From contig JBJMXE010000119.1 in assembly GCA_045809745.1 (NCBI GenBank), forward strand, positions 1 to 12,243: 12,243 nucleotides of DNA, read 5' to 3'. The DNA is from DATFCK01 sp045809745 (GTDB lineage Bacteria > Verrucomicrobiota > Verrucomicrobiia > Chthoniobacterales > UBA10450). The position numbers and the translations under genes are program-made. Positions 6,061-11,851 of the stretch are shown in pieces. Each line of letters opens with the position of its first letter. The first letter of the stretch is position 1. The notes below the pieces were generated by a model. The model searched no databases. It had not been told where the DNA came from and saw only the letters and a list, made by a program, of their open reading frames with translations.

Positions 6061-6240
6061 CTATCCGCCGAACACCTTGCCAATCTCGCCGATCTTCCGT
6101 TGGATCTTGCCTCCGATCGATTCGGCATCGCCACGATCCCGCAGTCGACGGTTTCCGGTGGCTTTGCCGGCTTTTGATTTTACGCTGCCGCCAACTTCCC
6201 GCGCGCGGCCCTTCGCTCTGTTCTTTGTGCTCGCTTTCAC
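6061..6240 (-). CDS. CsbD-like small stress protein
   Basis: A 59-residue basic protein beginning at GTG (6240): MKASTKNRAKGRAREVGGSV. The order KGRAREVGGSVKSKAGKATGN-RRLRDRGDAESIGGKIQRKIGEI matches the CsbD family pattern (KG-x-KE-x-G-x-x-K-x-x-G-x-x-TGN-x-x-L-x-x-x-G-x-x-E-x-x-x-GK-x-Q). Family members are small hydrophilic proteins often induced in general stress responses; molecular function is unknown. The frame is open to 6300, but the extra residues are encoded partly by the REPIN-like repeat, so the GTG at 6240 is preferred. GAGGTG lies about 13 bases upstream of it. Confidence 0.75.
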   Translation of the reverse strand: MKASTKNRAKGRAREVGGSVKSKAGKATGNRRLRDRGDAESIGGKIQRKIGEIGKVFGG

Positions 6241-6265
6241 GAATAGAGTTCGCACCTCAGCGTAC

Positions 6266-6336
6266 GGACGAGCTTGTCTCGTCCCATTAATCAGCGCCAA
6301 AGTTCAACAAGCGGGACGAGACCAGCTCGTCCCTCC
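6266..6336. repeat. REPIN-like element, second copy
   Basis: The left arm GGACGAGCTTGTCTCGTCCC (6266-6285) and an inverted arm at 6313-6336 (GGGACGAGACCAGCTCGTCC then CTCC) face each other across a 27-nt spacer. Both arms belong to the same family as the element at 3845-3921, and arm length and spacing are similar. It lies between the CsbD-like gene and EF-P. Its arms can form long stem-loops in transcripts of either strand. Confidence 0.7.
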
Positions 6337-6357
6337 CATATCGCCGCAGCACATCTG

Positions 6358-6386
6358 TTTCGAGCTTCGGATTTCGAGCTTCGATA
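6358..6386. repeat. Short tandem repeat TTTCGAGCTTCGRWW
   Basis: The sequence TTTCGAGCTTCGGA is followed at once by TTTCGAGCTTCGATA, two near-identical 14-15-nt units next to the EF-P terminator hairpin. Function unknown; it may be a degenerate intergenic repeat. Confidence 0.5.
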
Positions 6387-6389
6387 TTC

Positions 6390-6409
6390 CGCGCGGCGCC
6401 AGCCGCGCG
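6390..6409 (-). terminator. GC hairpin directly after the EF-P stop codon
   Basis: CGCGCGGC-tggc-GCCGCGCG on the minus strand is a perfect 8-bp stem with a 4-nt loop, starting on the base after the TAA of EF-P. No T-run follows, so it may act as an RNA-stabilising 3' structure rather than a classical intrinsic terminator. Confidence 0.55.
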
Positions 6410-6967
6410 TTAGGCTCTGCCCATATAGGAACCGGTGCGGGTGTCGATCTTAATGATTTCGCCTTCTTTGATGAAAAGAGGAACGTTAATGCTCTTCCCC
6501 GTTTCGAGTAAGGCGGGCTTGGTGACGTTGCTGGCGGTATCGCCCCGTAAGCCTTCTGCCGATTCGATGACCTTCAGACTAACCGATGCCGGCAGTTCTA
6601 CTTCGACCGGCTTTCCTTCGGCATACAAAACCTGAACCGCCAGATTCTCCACCAGATAGTGTTTGGCATCGCCGATAAATCCTTCCTGGAGAGTGATTGT
6701 GTCGTAGGTCTCCGGATCCATGAAATGGAAGCCGTTGTTGTCCTTGTAACTGAATTCCAGTTGTTTCCGCTCGATATCCACCAACTCCACCTTGTCGGTC
6801 GACCCAAACCGAACGTCCGCGCTCTTGCCAGTGTTGATGTACCGGATGATCGCCTGCACAAATGCGCGCAGGTTTCCAGGGGTACGATGATGGACTTCGA
6901 GCACAATGGCACTGTTACCATTATACTTAATGGCCATTCCTTTTCGGAGATCGTTAGCGGCTGGCAT
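6410..6967 (-). CDS. efp: Translation elongation factor P
   Basis: A 185-residue protein of normal EF-P length, covering the N-terminal KOW-like domain (1-64), the first OB domain (about 65-128) and the C-terminal OB domain (129-185). EF-P binds between the P and E sites of stalled ribosomes and promotes peptide bond formation at polyproline stretches. Diagnostic segments are LRKGMAIKYNGNSAIVLEV, FHFMDPETYDTI, the domain-III signature LKVIESAEGLRGDTASNVTKPALLETG, and VPLFIKEGEIIKIDTRTGSYMGR. The loop that carries the modified Lys34 (PGKGQ) in E. coli or Arg32 in Pseudomonas reads TPGNLRAF here, so the tip residue aligns with Asn32. No epmA/epmB/earP-like modification gene is in the window. 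ATG at 6967; upstream on the same strand, 112 bp away, is the kpsF/kdsD gene. A GC hairpin follows the stop. Confidence 0.95.
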   Translation of the reverse strand: MPAANDLRKGMAIKYNGNSAIVLEVHHRTPGNLRAFVQAIIRYINTGKSADVRFGSTDKVELVDIERKQLEFSYKDNNGFHFMDPETYDTITLQEGFIGDAKHYLVENLAVQVLYAEGKPVEVELPASVSLKVIESAEGLRGDTASNVTKPALLETGKSINVPLFIKEGEIIKIDTRTGSYMGRA

Positions 6968-7079
6968 GGGTTGGATTAGTGTGAATTGTTACATCGTTAA
7001 GCCGTCGAAGCCGCTGCTTCAACGCGAGCGCGGACGTTACACCCGGCGAGGCCAAAAGCAACAATCCGGCATGCGTTGA

Positions 7080-8051
7080 TCACAAGAGCTTGAGTCGCGT
7101 CAGATCCTGGGAATCTACGATACCGACCGGAATATTCTCGTCGTCCACCACGACCAAATCGTCGATCCGATGCCGCTCCAGCAGGTTCAGGACTTCGACT
7201 GCGAGCTTGTCCTTGTGCACCGTTACCGGGCTCAACGTCATTAGGTCCGCTACCACGCGCTCCCCGACCCGCGGGTCGGATTGAAAATGCCGCACGAAAT
7301 CGCCATGGGTAAAGATTCCGACCAGCTGCTGATTCGGATCGATCACCACTGCGGCTCCGGCGCGGACTTGCGTCATCGCTTTCAGAACATCGCGAACGTT
7401 TGTATCGATCGCTACGACCGCCATCGCCTGGCGCGATCGCATCACCTGATGAACCCGCATGAGTAGGCTGCGACCGACCATTCCAGCAGGATGGAACCTG
7501 GCGAAATCCTCTTTGTTGAAGCCACGCGCCTCGAGCAGCACCATCGCAAGCGCATCGCCCAGAGCCAGCATGACAGTCGTACTGGAGGTCGGTGCCAGAT
7601 TGAGGGGGCAAGCTTCCTGTTCAACCTGGAAATTCAGAACCACCTGCGCATTTTGGGCGAGGGTCGAATCGGCGTTGCCGCAGATCGCGATGATCCGCAC
7701 GTTGAATCGTGCGATCGCCGGCAGGATCCGCAGTAATTCCTCAGTCTCGCCGCTGGCACTGAGGGCCAGGACGACATCTCCGTCGGAAACCATTCCAAGA
7801 TCGCCATGCAACGCATTCAGCGAGTCCAGAACGACCGCAGGGGAACCGGTACTGGTAAGGGTCGACGCTATTTTCGCCCCGATTTGGCCCGATTTGCCCA
7901 CTCCGAGCACGACCACCTTTCCGCGATGGTCGACCGCGTCCTTGATGACCTGAACGGCTCGGGAAAAGTCTTCGCCCAGCCCGTCTCGGAGCCGGTTCAG
8001 CTCGAAAATCTCGATTTCGAGGACGCGTTTACCCTTCTCAAGGTAGTCCAT
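7080..8051 (-). CDS. kdsD: Arabinose-5-phosphate isomerase, SIS plus two CBS domains (KpsF/GutQ/KdsD family)
   Basis: A 323-residue protein from ATG at 8051; an ATG two codons upstream (8057) is equally possible, and the longer frame to 8159 overlaps the divergent gene at 8122 and is unlikely. The SIS domain (about 30-190) has GVGKSGQIGAK (Lys53), NALHGDLGMV (His82), SASGETEEL (Glu102), QEACPLNLAPTSST (Glu146) and ARFHPAGMVGR (His187), matching the catalytic set known for E. coli KdsD. Two CBS domains follow (about 203-258 and 269-323). The enzyme converts ribulose-5-phosphate to arabinose-5-phosphate, the precursor of Kdo in lipopolysaccharide. The usual FHPGG-x-LGR reads FHPAGMVGR here, a mild substitution. 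No other Kdo gene (kdsA, kdsB, kdsC) is nearby. The family is certain; the exact paralogue name is less so. Confidence 0.9.
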   Translation of the reverse strand: MDYLEKGKRVLEIEIFELNRLRDGLGEDFSRAVQVIKDAVDHRGKVVVLGVGKSGQIGAKIASTLTSTGSPAVVLDSLNALHGDLGMVSDGDVVLALSASGETEELLRILPAIARFNVRIIAICGNADSTLAQNAQVVLNFQVEQEACPLNLAPTSSTTVMLALGDALAMVLLEARGFNKEDFARFHPAGMVGRSLLMRVHQVMRSRQAMAVVAIDTNVRDVLKAMTQVRAGAAVVIDPNQQLVGIFTHGDFVRHFQSDPRVGERVVADLMTLSPVTVHKDKLAVEVLNLLERHRIDDLVVVDDENIPVGIVDSQDLTRLKLL

Positions 8052-8121
8052 GGCCATATAGAGTGTGGGCTCAGGCGCTGCGACGGGCAAGAAATTGCGC
8101 GCCCGGGGCCGGAAAGGGACT

Positions 8122-8421
8122 ATGAAATATCTTTTCGCAATTCTTCTGCTTGTCGCCATGACAGGTGTCGCTTCAGCCCAGAGTTATCGCCGCCCGATCG
8201 GCAAACAGGAACCGGTGCGCGCCGCTCCCACGCCTCCGCCGCACATTGGCCAACGAGGCGAAATCGGAGGATCCATCCCGCGCGGTGTGCATGGAGGTAA
8301 TCCACTTCAGCTCCTGAATCCGCTCGCGCCCGCGCGGTACGGGACGGCTGCCGAAAGCGTGATCTACGAGCCGTACACCTGGAAGTGGCGCGGATTTAAG
8401 CTGTTCGAGATTGTCTGGTAA
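8122..8421 (+). CDS. Small exported protein, unknown function
   Basis: A 99-residue protein with a signal peptide (MKYLFAILLLVAMTGVASAQ) and a mature region that starts Pro/Arg/Gly-rich (RRPIGKQEPVRAAPTPPPHI) and ends with a compact aromatic segment (SVIYEPYTWKWRGFKLFEIVW). The start at 8122 is supported by the signal peptide and by a purine-rich GGAAAGGG just upstream; the frame extends to 8065 but that part is not secretion-like. It is divergent from the kdsD gene with about 70 bp between starts, so they share a promoter region. I do not recognise the family. The aromatic C-terminus looks like the conserved, functional part. Confidence 0.75.
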   Translation: MKYLFAILLLVAMTGVASAQSYRRPIGKQEPVRAAPTPPPHIGQRGEIGGSIPRGVHGGNPLQLLNPLAPARYGTAAESVIYEPYTWKWRGFKLFEIVW

Positions 8422-8799
8422 ACCAGGCATTTCTTACAGGCGGAAACAAAGACAACGAAGAGCCGGACCGCTCTTGTTCGCCTTCGTTTCCGTTTTCTCC
8501 TGTTCACCAGTTCGATAGTCCTTGGGCGCGGGGCGATCTCAGCAGCCCCGAAAACCCGTTTGCCCACGAGAAACGCTAAAAACAGGAAATAGAAGTTAGC
8601 TGACTCGTCGCTGGGTTCGGCTCGATTTTCGTTGGACGTTGAGCGCCTGCCATTGGACGGCCCCGAATACTTTCGGGGTTGGGCGTTGAGCTCTTCCCCA
8701 TCGAACCACCCGCACGGAACACACCGCGTAGCTAACTCCGTTGGTGAGTTCGGCTCGATTTTCGTTGGACGTTGAGCGTTGGGCGTTGAGCGTTGGGCG
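8422..8799. other. Repeat-rich intergenic region before the glycosyltransferase
   Basis: About 380 bp with no credible gene on either strand. 8422-8590 shows nothing identifiable. 8595-8825 is dominated by two imperfect copies of a 100-120-bp unit, described separately, and by TTGGGCGTTGAGCG-type short tandem units. The minus-strand reading frame across it (8596-8823) gives the AQRPTLNAQRSTSN-type peptide expected from translating this repeat and is not a gene. Confidence 0.65.
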
Positions 8800-8825
8800 T
8801 TGAGCTCTTCCCCGTCGAACCACCC
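8595..8825. repeat. Imperfect direct duplication overlapping the glycosyltransferase start
   Basis: Two copies lie at about 8595-8711 and 8728-8825. They share 31 identical bases (8615-8645 and 8748-8778, beginning GTTCGGCTCGATTTTCG) and 34 bases with one mismatch (8678-8711 and 8792-8825, including TTGAGCTCTTCCCC). Copy 1 carries an extra CCCCGAA-tact-TTCGGGG hairpin at 8661-8678. Copy 2 carries tandem TTGGGCGTTGAGCG units. The right end of copy 2 forms the presumed first codons of the glycosyltransferase gene. Confidence 0.75.
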
Positions 8826-9972
8826 GGTTGTCGCCTCCTACTGCGCAACCTTTTTAAAACCGGAGATGTTGCACATCTACCGGCAGATCACCGGACTGGA
8901 GCGTGTCCGCCCAATTGTCATCACCCAGAAACGCGAGAACGCGTCACGATTTCCATTTGAACCGGTTTATACCGTCGGCAAGCCGGCTACACATTTCCTT
9001 CGCCGTTTCTGGTTTCGACAGCTGCTTCAACAGCCGTGGCAGATCTCGCGTCTTGAGCTGGAGTCGTTACGCGGGGTTCTGGACAAATCGGGCGCGCAGC
9101 TGCTGCACATTTATTTTGGCCACATCGCGGTCCATCTCATGCCGTTGATCGAAGTGTGGCCGAACCCGACCGTGGTTTCATTTCATGGCTCCGACGCGCT
9201 GGTGGAGCTCGATAAAGCCGCATTTCGCGAAGCCACTAAACGCATGCTGGGTGCCGTTCGCGCAGTGTTCGTCAGGTCGGAGTCACTGCGGCGGAGATTA
9301 GTCGAGCTCACTGATGACGCGGACAAAATCAGTGTTGTTCGAACGGGAATACCGCTGGATCAATTTCCGTTCCGGCCACGCCCGATTCCGTCCGATGGCC
9401 GATGGCAGCTCGCGCAAGCCGGAAGGCTTATCGAAAAAAAGGGGATGGCCACTTCTCTCCGCGCATTTTCCGAGTTCGCGCAGATTTTCCCTAATGCCCG
9501 ACTGGTGATCGCTGGGGAAGGACCGCTGCTGGAGGACTTGCAGAAGTTGTCCGATGAACTGCACATCAAAGACAAGGTTTCGTTCCCAGGTTTCCTGAAT
9601 CAGGATCAACTGCGCGAGCTTTACTACGAGTCGCACATATTTCTTCATCCGAGCCGAATTGGCAGCGACGGCAACCAGGAAGGTGTTCCGAATTCAATGT
9701 TGGAAGCCATGGCCACTGGTCTGCCCGTGTTCGCCACGCGCCACGGCGGAATTCCCGAGGCGATCGATCACGGACAGAGCGGTGTTCTGGTAGCGGAGCA
9801 AGATCACGCAGCTCTCGCAGCCGAATTGATTAGCTCCGCTAATGATCGACGACGTTTATCACAACTTGGCGAAGCCGGCTCAAAATCCGTTAGTCAACAA
9901 TTTGAGCAGCGCCTTCAGATCCAAAATCTGGAAGACCACTATCTCTCGCTGATCAAGTCGAACAAGTTGTAG
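8800..9972 (+). CDS. GT4-family glycosyltransferase (WcaL-like)
   Basis: About 390 residues with a GT-B fold. The N-terminal half has PVVASYCATFLKPEMLHIYRQI, LLHIYFGHIAVHL (101-113) and VVSFHGSD (125-132). The C-terminal donor-binding half has QAGRLIEKKGMATSLRAF (206-223), LVIAGEGPLL (235-244), the EX7E motif EGVPNSMLE (Glu294, Glu302) and GLPVFATRHGGIPEAI (307-322). GT4 retaining enzymes transfer sugars from nucleotide donors in capsule, exopolysaccharide or lipopolysaccharide synthesis; closeness to colanic-acid WcaL is my recognition. The start is unresolved: there is no ATG before 8866, which would remove the PVVASYC strand, so TTG at 8800 (or 8779) is proposed. Both lie inside a duplicated repeat without a ribosome binding site. 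No other polysaccharide gene is adjacent. The downstream neighbour is convergent. Confidence 0.9.
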   Translation: MSSSPSNHPVVASYCATFLKPEMLHIYRQITGLERVRPIVITQKRENASRFPFEPVYTVGKPATHFLRRFWFRQLLQQPWQISRLELESLRGVLDKSGAQLLHIYFGHIAVHLMPLIEVWPNPTVVSFHGSDALVELDKAAFREATKRMLGAVRAVFVRSESLRRRLVELTDDADKISVVRTGIPLDQFPFRPRPIPSDGRWQLAQAGRLIEKKGMATSLRAFSEFAQIFPNARLVIAGEGPLLEDLQKLSDELHIKDKVSFPGFLNQDQLRELYYESHIFLHPSRIGSDGNQEGVPNSMLEAMATGLPVFATRHGGIPEAIDHGQSGVLVAEQDHAALAAELISSANDRRRLSQLGEAGSKSVSQQFEQRLQIQNLEDHYLSLIKSNKL

Positions 9973-10004
9973 GCGAGGTGGCCCCTGTGGAGAGCACGGC
10001 GTTG

Positions 10005-10046
10005 GTTAGGCCTTCTTCGAAGCGGCTTCCGCGCGGCCGGTTAGGC
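10005..10046 (-). repeat. Boundary of the cassette-like array: two GCCTAACC motifs 35 bp apart
   Basis: On the minus strand GCCTAACC occurs at 10046-10039, where its TAA is the stop of the 125-aa gene, and again at 10011-10004. The 35-bp interval is GC-rich with small palindromes (GAAGCCGCTTC, CTTCGAAG). Both fit RYYYAAC, the left box of an attC site. No GTTRRRY box follows before the end of the glycosyltransferase gene, so this looks like the edge of the array or a truncated copy. Confidence 0.45.
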
Positions 10047-10418
10047 TTTTGGATCGTTTGCCTTTGCACCACGACGAGCGCGCACTGATACCCACGCTAA
10101 ACCCAGCAGCCAGAGCGCGCACGAGCTGACGACAAGAGGAATACCGCCATATCGAAGGCAGAGAGCACCTTCTCGGGTTCCAGATTCGGCCACGCCTACT
10201 ACGAGCGCATACGAAGCTGGCATCGGAACTGCGCCATGGAGGCTCGAATCGGGAACGATCGTCGGCGTAATAACGATCGCAATGACACAAGCGCGTAGGA
10301 GTAGCCGAATCCAGGTATTCCGAATTTTCCGAGTGAGGCGCCAGGTAAGCCATGCAACCCCGATAGCGAACGCAAGGAATACCGCTAGTACGGCGCAAAA
10401 GAATATGAAACCTCTCAT
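10041..10418 (-). CDS. Small membrane protein in a cassette-like unit
   Basis: A 125-residue protein with three likely membrane spans: FIFFCAVLAVFLAFAIGVAWLTW (4-26), IRLLLRACVIAIVITPTIV (37-55) and IPLVVSSCALWLLGLAWVSV (93-112). A basic linker (RLTRKIRNTWIR) follows the first and a basic tail (RARRGAKANDPKA) ends the protein. ATG at 10418 lies 21 bp after a GTTAGGT motif, and the TAA stop is part of a GCCTAACC motif, so the gene fills its unit almost completely, as integron cassette genes do. I recognise no family. Convergent with the glycosyltransferase, 68 bp away. Existence is well supported by hydropathy and tight boundaries. Confidence 0.7.
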   Translation of the reverse strand: MRGFIFFCAVLAVFLAFAIGVAWLTWRLTRKIRNTWIRLLLRACVIAIVITPTIVPDSSLHGAVPMPASYALVVGVAESGTREGALCLRYGGIPLVVSSCALWLLGLAWVSVRARRGAKANDPKA

Positions 10419-10439
10419 AGCACGATGCTGCTGAATTTA

Positions 10440-10666
10440 ACCTAACGAGAACAAGATCTATCGTTGAAAACAATACGACGGGAGGTGCCGAGCATAGCGA
10501 GCGCATCTAGGGAAGTCGGGAACTGGGATGGAATCCAAGCCACCGGTGATGGCGGCAAGCTCGCCTGGAAATGAGTGTGTGTTAATCATCAGAAAGTGAG
10601 GCTGTACGCGGTGAAGCGCGCCTGCTCGCGAACGCTTTCGGAGTTAGCTGCATCGCTTGGTTAGAT
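10440..10666 (-). repeat. Array spacer copy 1: long attC-like repeat, 227 bp
   Basis: The element lies between the stop of the 290-aa gene and the start of the 125-aa gene. In the gene direction it opens with ATCTAAC (10666-10660) and closes with GTTAGGT (10446-10440), matching the RYYYAAC and GTTRRRY boxes of integron attC sites. The first bases after the left box (CAAGCGATGCAGC) resemble the left half of many attC sites as I recall them. It shares 34 identical bases (10507-10540) and 51 identical bases (10595-10645) with copy 2. The whole is about twice the usual attC length, and I do not find extended end-to-end pairing beyond the outer boxes, so the attC identity is tentative. A mobile element with short inverted ends is the alternative. 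Confidence 0.6.
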
Positions 10667-10668
10667 GG

Positions 10669-11541
10669 CTAATGGCCACGACTAGAGACCGGAATCTCTG
10701 CTTCTCCTTCTGTTGTGCGTCCGAACGAGAAGGAGACGATTGCAAAAACCTCGACCGCGGGAGTGTGATCGCTGCAACCGAACAAAGGAGAAAGATCAAA
10801 ACGCAAATTTTGGCTCGGACGCCACGCCAGACTGGGGCCAATGGTAAAACCTTTGGTCGGGCGTCGCAGAGCGGCGGTTTCACCGCCGCTCCGATATTGC
10901 ATTTCGAGTCCGACCTCTAGCTTTTCTTCCGGCAGCAGAACCGGTTTCTCGACGCTCTGGGCGAAGCCAGCGCTTGTGCTGGGTTTTCCGCCGAACTCCT
11001 GATCGACAAAAATATTCAGGGCCCACTCCACGAGATGCGGAAAGTCATGCGACACAAGCAGGGCGATTTCACCTGAATCCTGCAACGCACGGCTGAGGTC
11101 GAAGCGATACTCGGCTGAGATTGCTGGATTCAGCGGTAGCTTGTTCCAGTTGGCGAGCGCATAGCGCGCTTCCAACGTGAAGCTGCGTTCGAAGGTGTCG
11201 CCTGCGACGCGCTCGAACTGGTTCTGCACGCCGATAGTGAAGCGCGCAGGCAGCCCCATTTCGATCTCTTGGCGAAACAGATGAAACGGCGACTCGTGAC
11301 GGAAAATGCTGCCTTCGTATCCTGCTTCAACTTCGAAGCTGAACGGCGAAAGCACATAAGATTTGGTCAGCGTGGAAATGCGGCCATGCGATAAGTCCGG
11401 CGGAGCACCGTAAGCGGACGGCAACTCATCGGCTTCCGCCCGGACAACTATCTGACGGGTTTCGCTCTCCTGCGCGCGAGTCGCACACGCGCTCACGAGC
11501 AACACTGTGACGGCGGCGAAAACGAACGTGGTGCTCACCAT
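10669..11541 (-). CDS. Exported lipoprotein or outer-membrane beta-barrel-like protein in a cassette-like unit
   Basis: A 290-residue protein. The N-terminus MVSTTFVFAAVTVLLVSACATRAQE carries a VSAC lipobox (Cys19) but would also suit signal peptidase I after RAQ. The mature part is rich in amphipathic beta strands with aromatic ends: SFEVEAGYEGSIF, FTIGVQNQFERV, FTLEARYALANW, ISAEYRFDLS, LEVGLEMQYRS, LRFDLSPLFG, VEVFAIVSFSFGR. That pattern suits an outer-membrane barrel. The ATG (11541-11539) overlaps a GTTAGAT motif read in the same direction, and the TAG stop (10671-10669) is two bases from an ATCTAAC motif, so the gene is tightly framed by the boxes of the flanking repeats. No family recognised with confidence. 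Confidence 0.75.
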   Translation of the reverse strand: MVSTTFVFAAVTVLLVSACATRAQESETRQIVVRAEADELPSAYGAPPDLSHGRISTLTKSYVLSPFSFEVEAGYEGSIFRHESPFHLFRQEIEMGLPARFTIGVQNQFERVAGDTFERSFTLEARYALANWNKLPLNPAISAEYRFDLSRALQDSGEIALLVSHDFPHLVEWALNIFVDQEFGGKPSTSAGFAQSVEKPVLLPEEKLEVGLEMQYRSGGETAALRRPTKGFTIGPSLAWRPSQNLRFDLSPLFGCSDHTPAVEVFAIVSFSFGRTTEGEAEIPVSSRGH

Positions 11542-11836
11542 CTAACGAGAACCCTTTCTGCTGCCGTGCAGCAACCTATAAGCGGGATTCATTATGAGGA
11601 ACTAGCGTAAGGCGCGTAAGATCAGCTACGATCGTTGTAAAGAATGCGACGGGAGTGCGTGAGCAAGCGAATCAAACTAGGGAAGTCGGGAACTGGGATG
11701 GAATCCAAGCGACCGCTGACGACAGCAAGGCTGGAGTGAAATGAGCGGGCGTTAATCATCGGAGAGTGAGGCTGTACGCGGTGAAGCGCGCCTGCTCGCG
11801 AACGCTTTCGGAGTTGGCTCCAGCGATTGGTTAGGC
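11540..11836 (-). repeat. Array spacer copy 2: long attC-like repeat with a ~65-bp insertion, 297 bp
   Basis: It opens in the gene direction with GCCTAAC (11836-11830) just after the NTF2-like gene and closes with GTTAGAT (11546-11540), which contains the ATG of the next gene. It is homologous to copy 1 over its whole length, including 51 identical bases at 11765-11815 and 34 at 11677-11710. It differs by an extra ~65 bp at about 11551-11615, next to the right box. That insertion contains a perfect hairpin, TGCTGC-cgt-GCAGCA (11559-11573). Confidence 0.6.
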
Positions 11837-11851
11837 ATTCAGTGTGACTGC

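Noticed and set aside
8596..8823. 75-aa minus-strand open frame (AQRPTLNAQRSTSNENRAE)
   Set aside because: It is a translation of the TTGGGCGTTGAGCG-type intergenic repeat and its duplication; no ordered protein features.
10006..10506. 166-aa minus-strand open frame
   Set aside because: It overlaps the 125-aa membrane-protein gene in another frame and covers half of spacer copy 1; composition is not protein-like, whereas the 125-aa frame has clear membrane spans.
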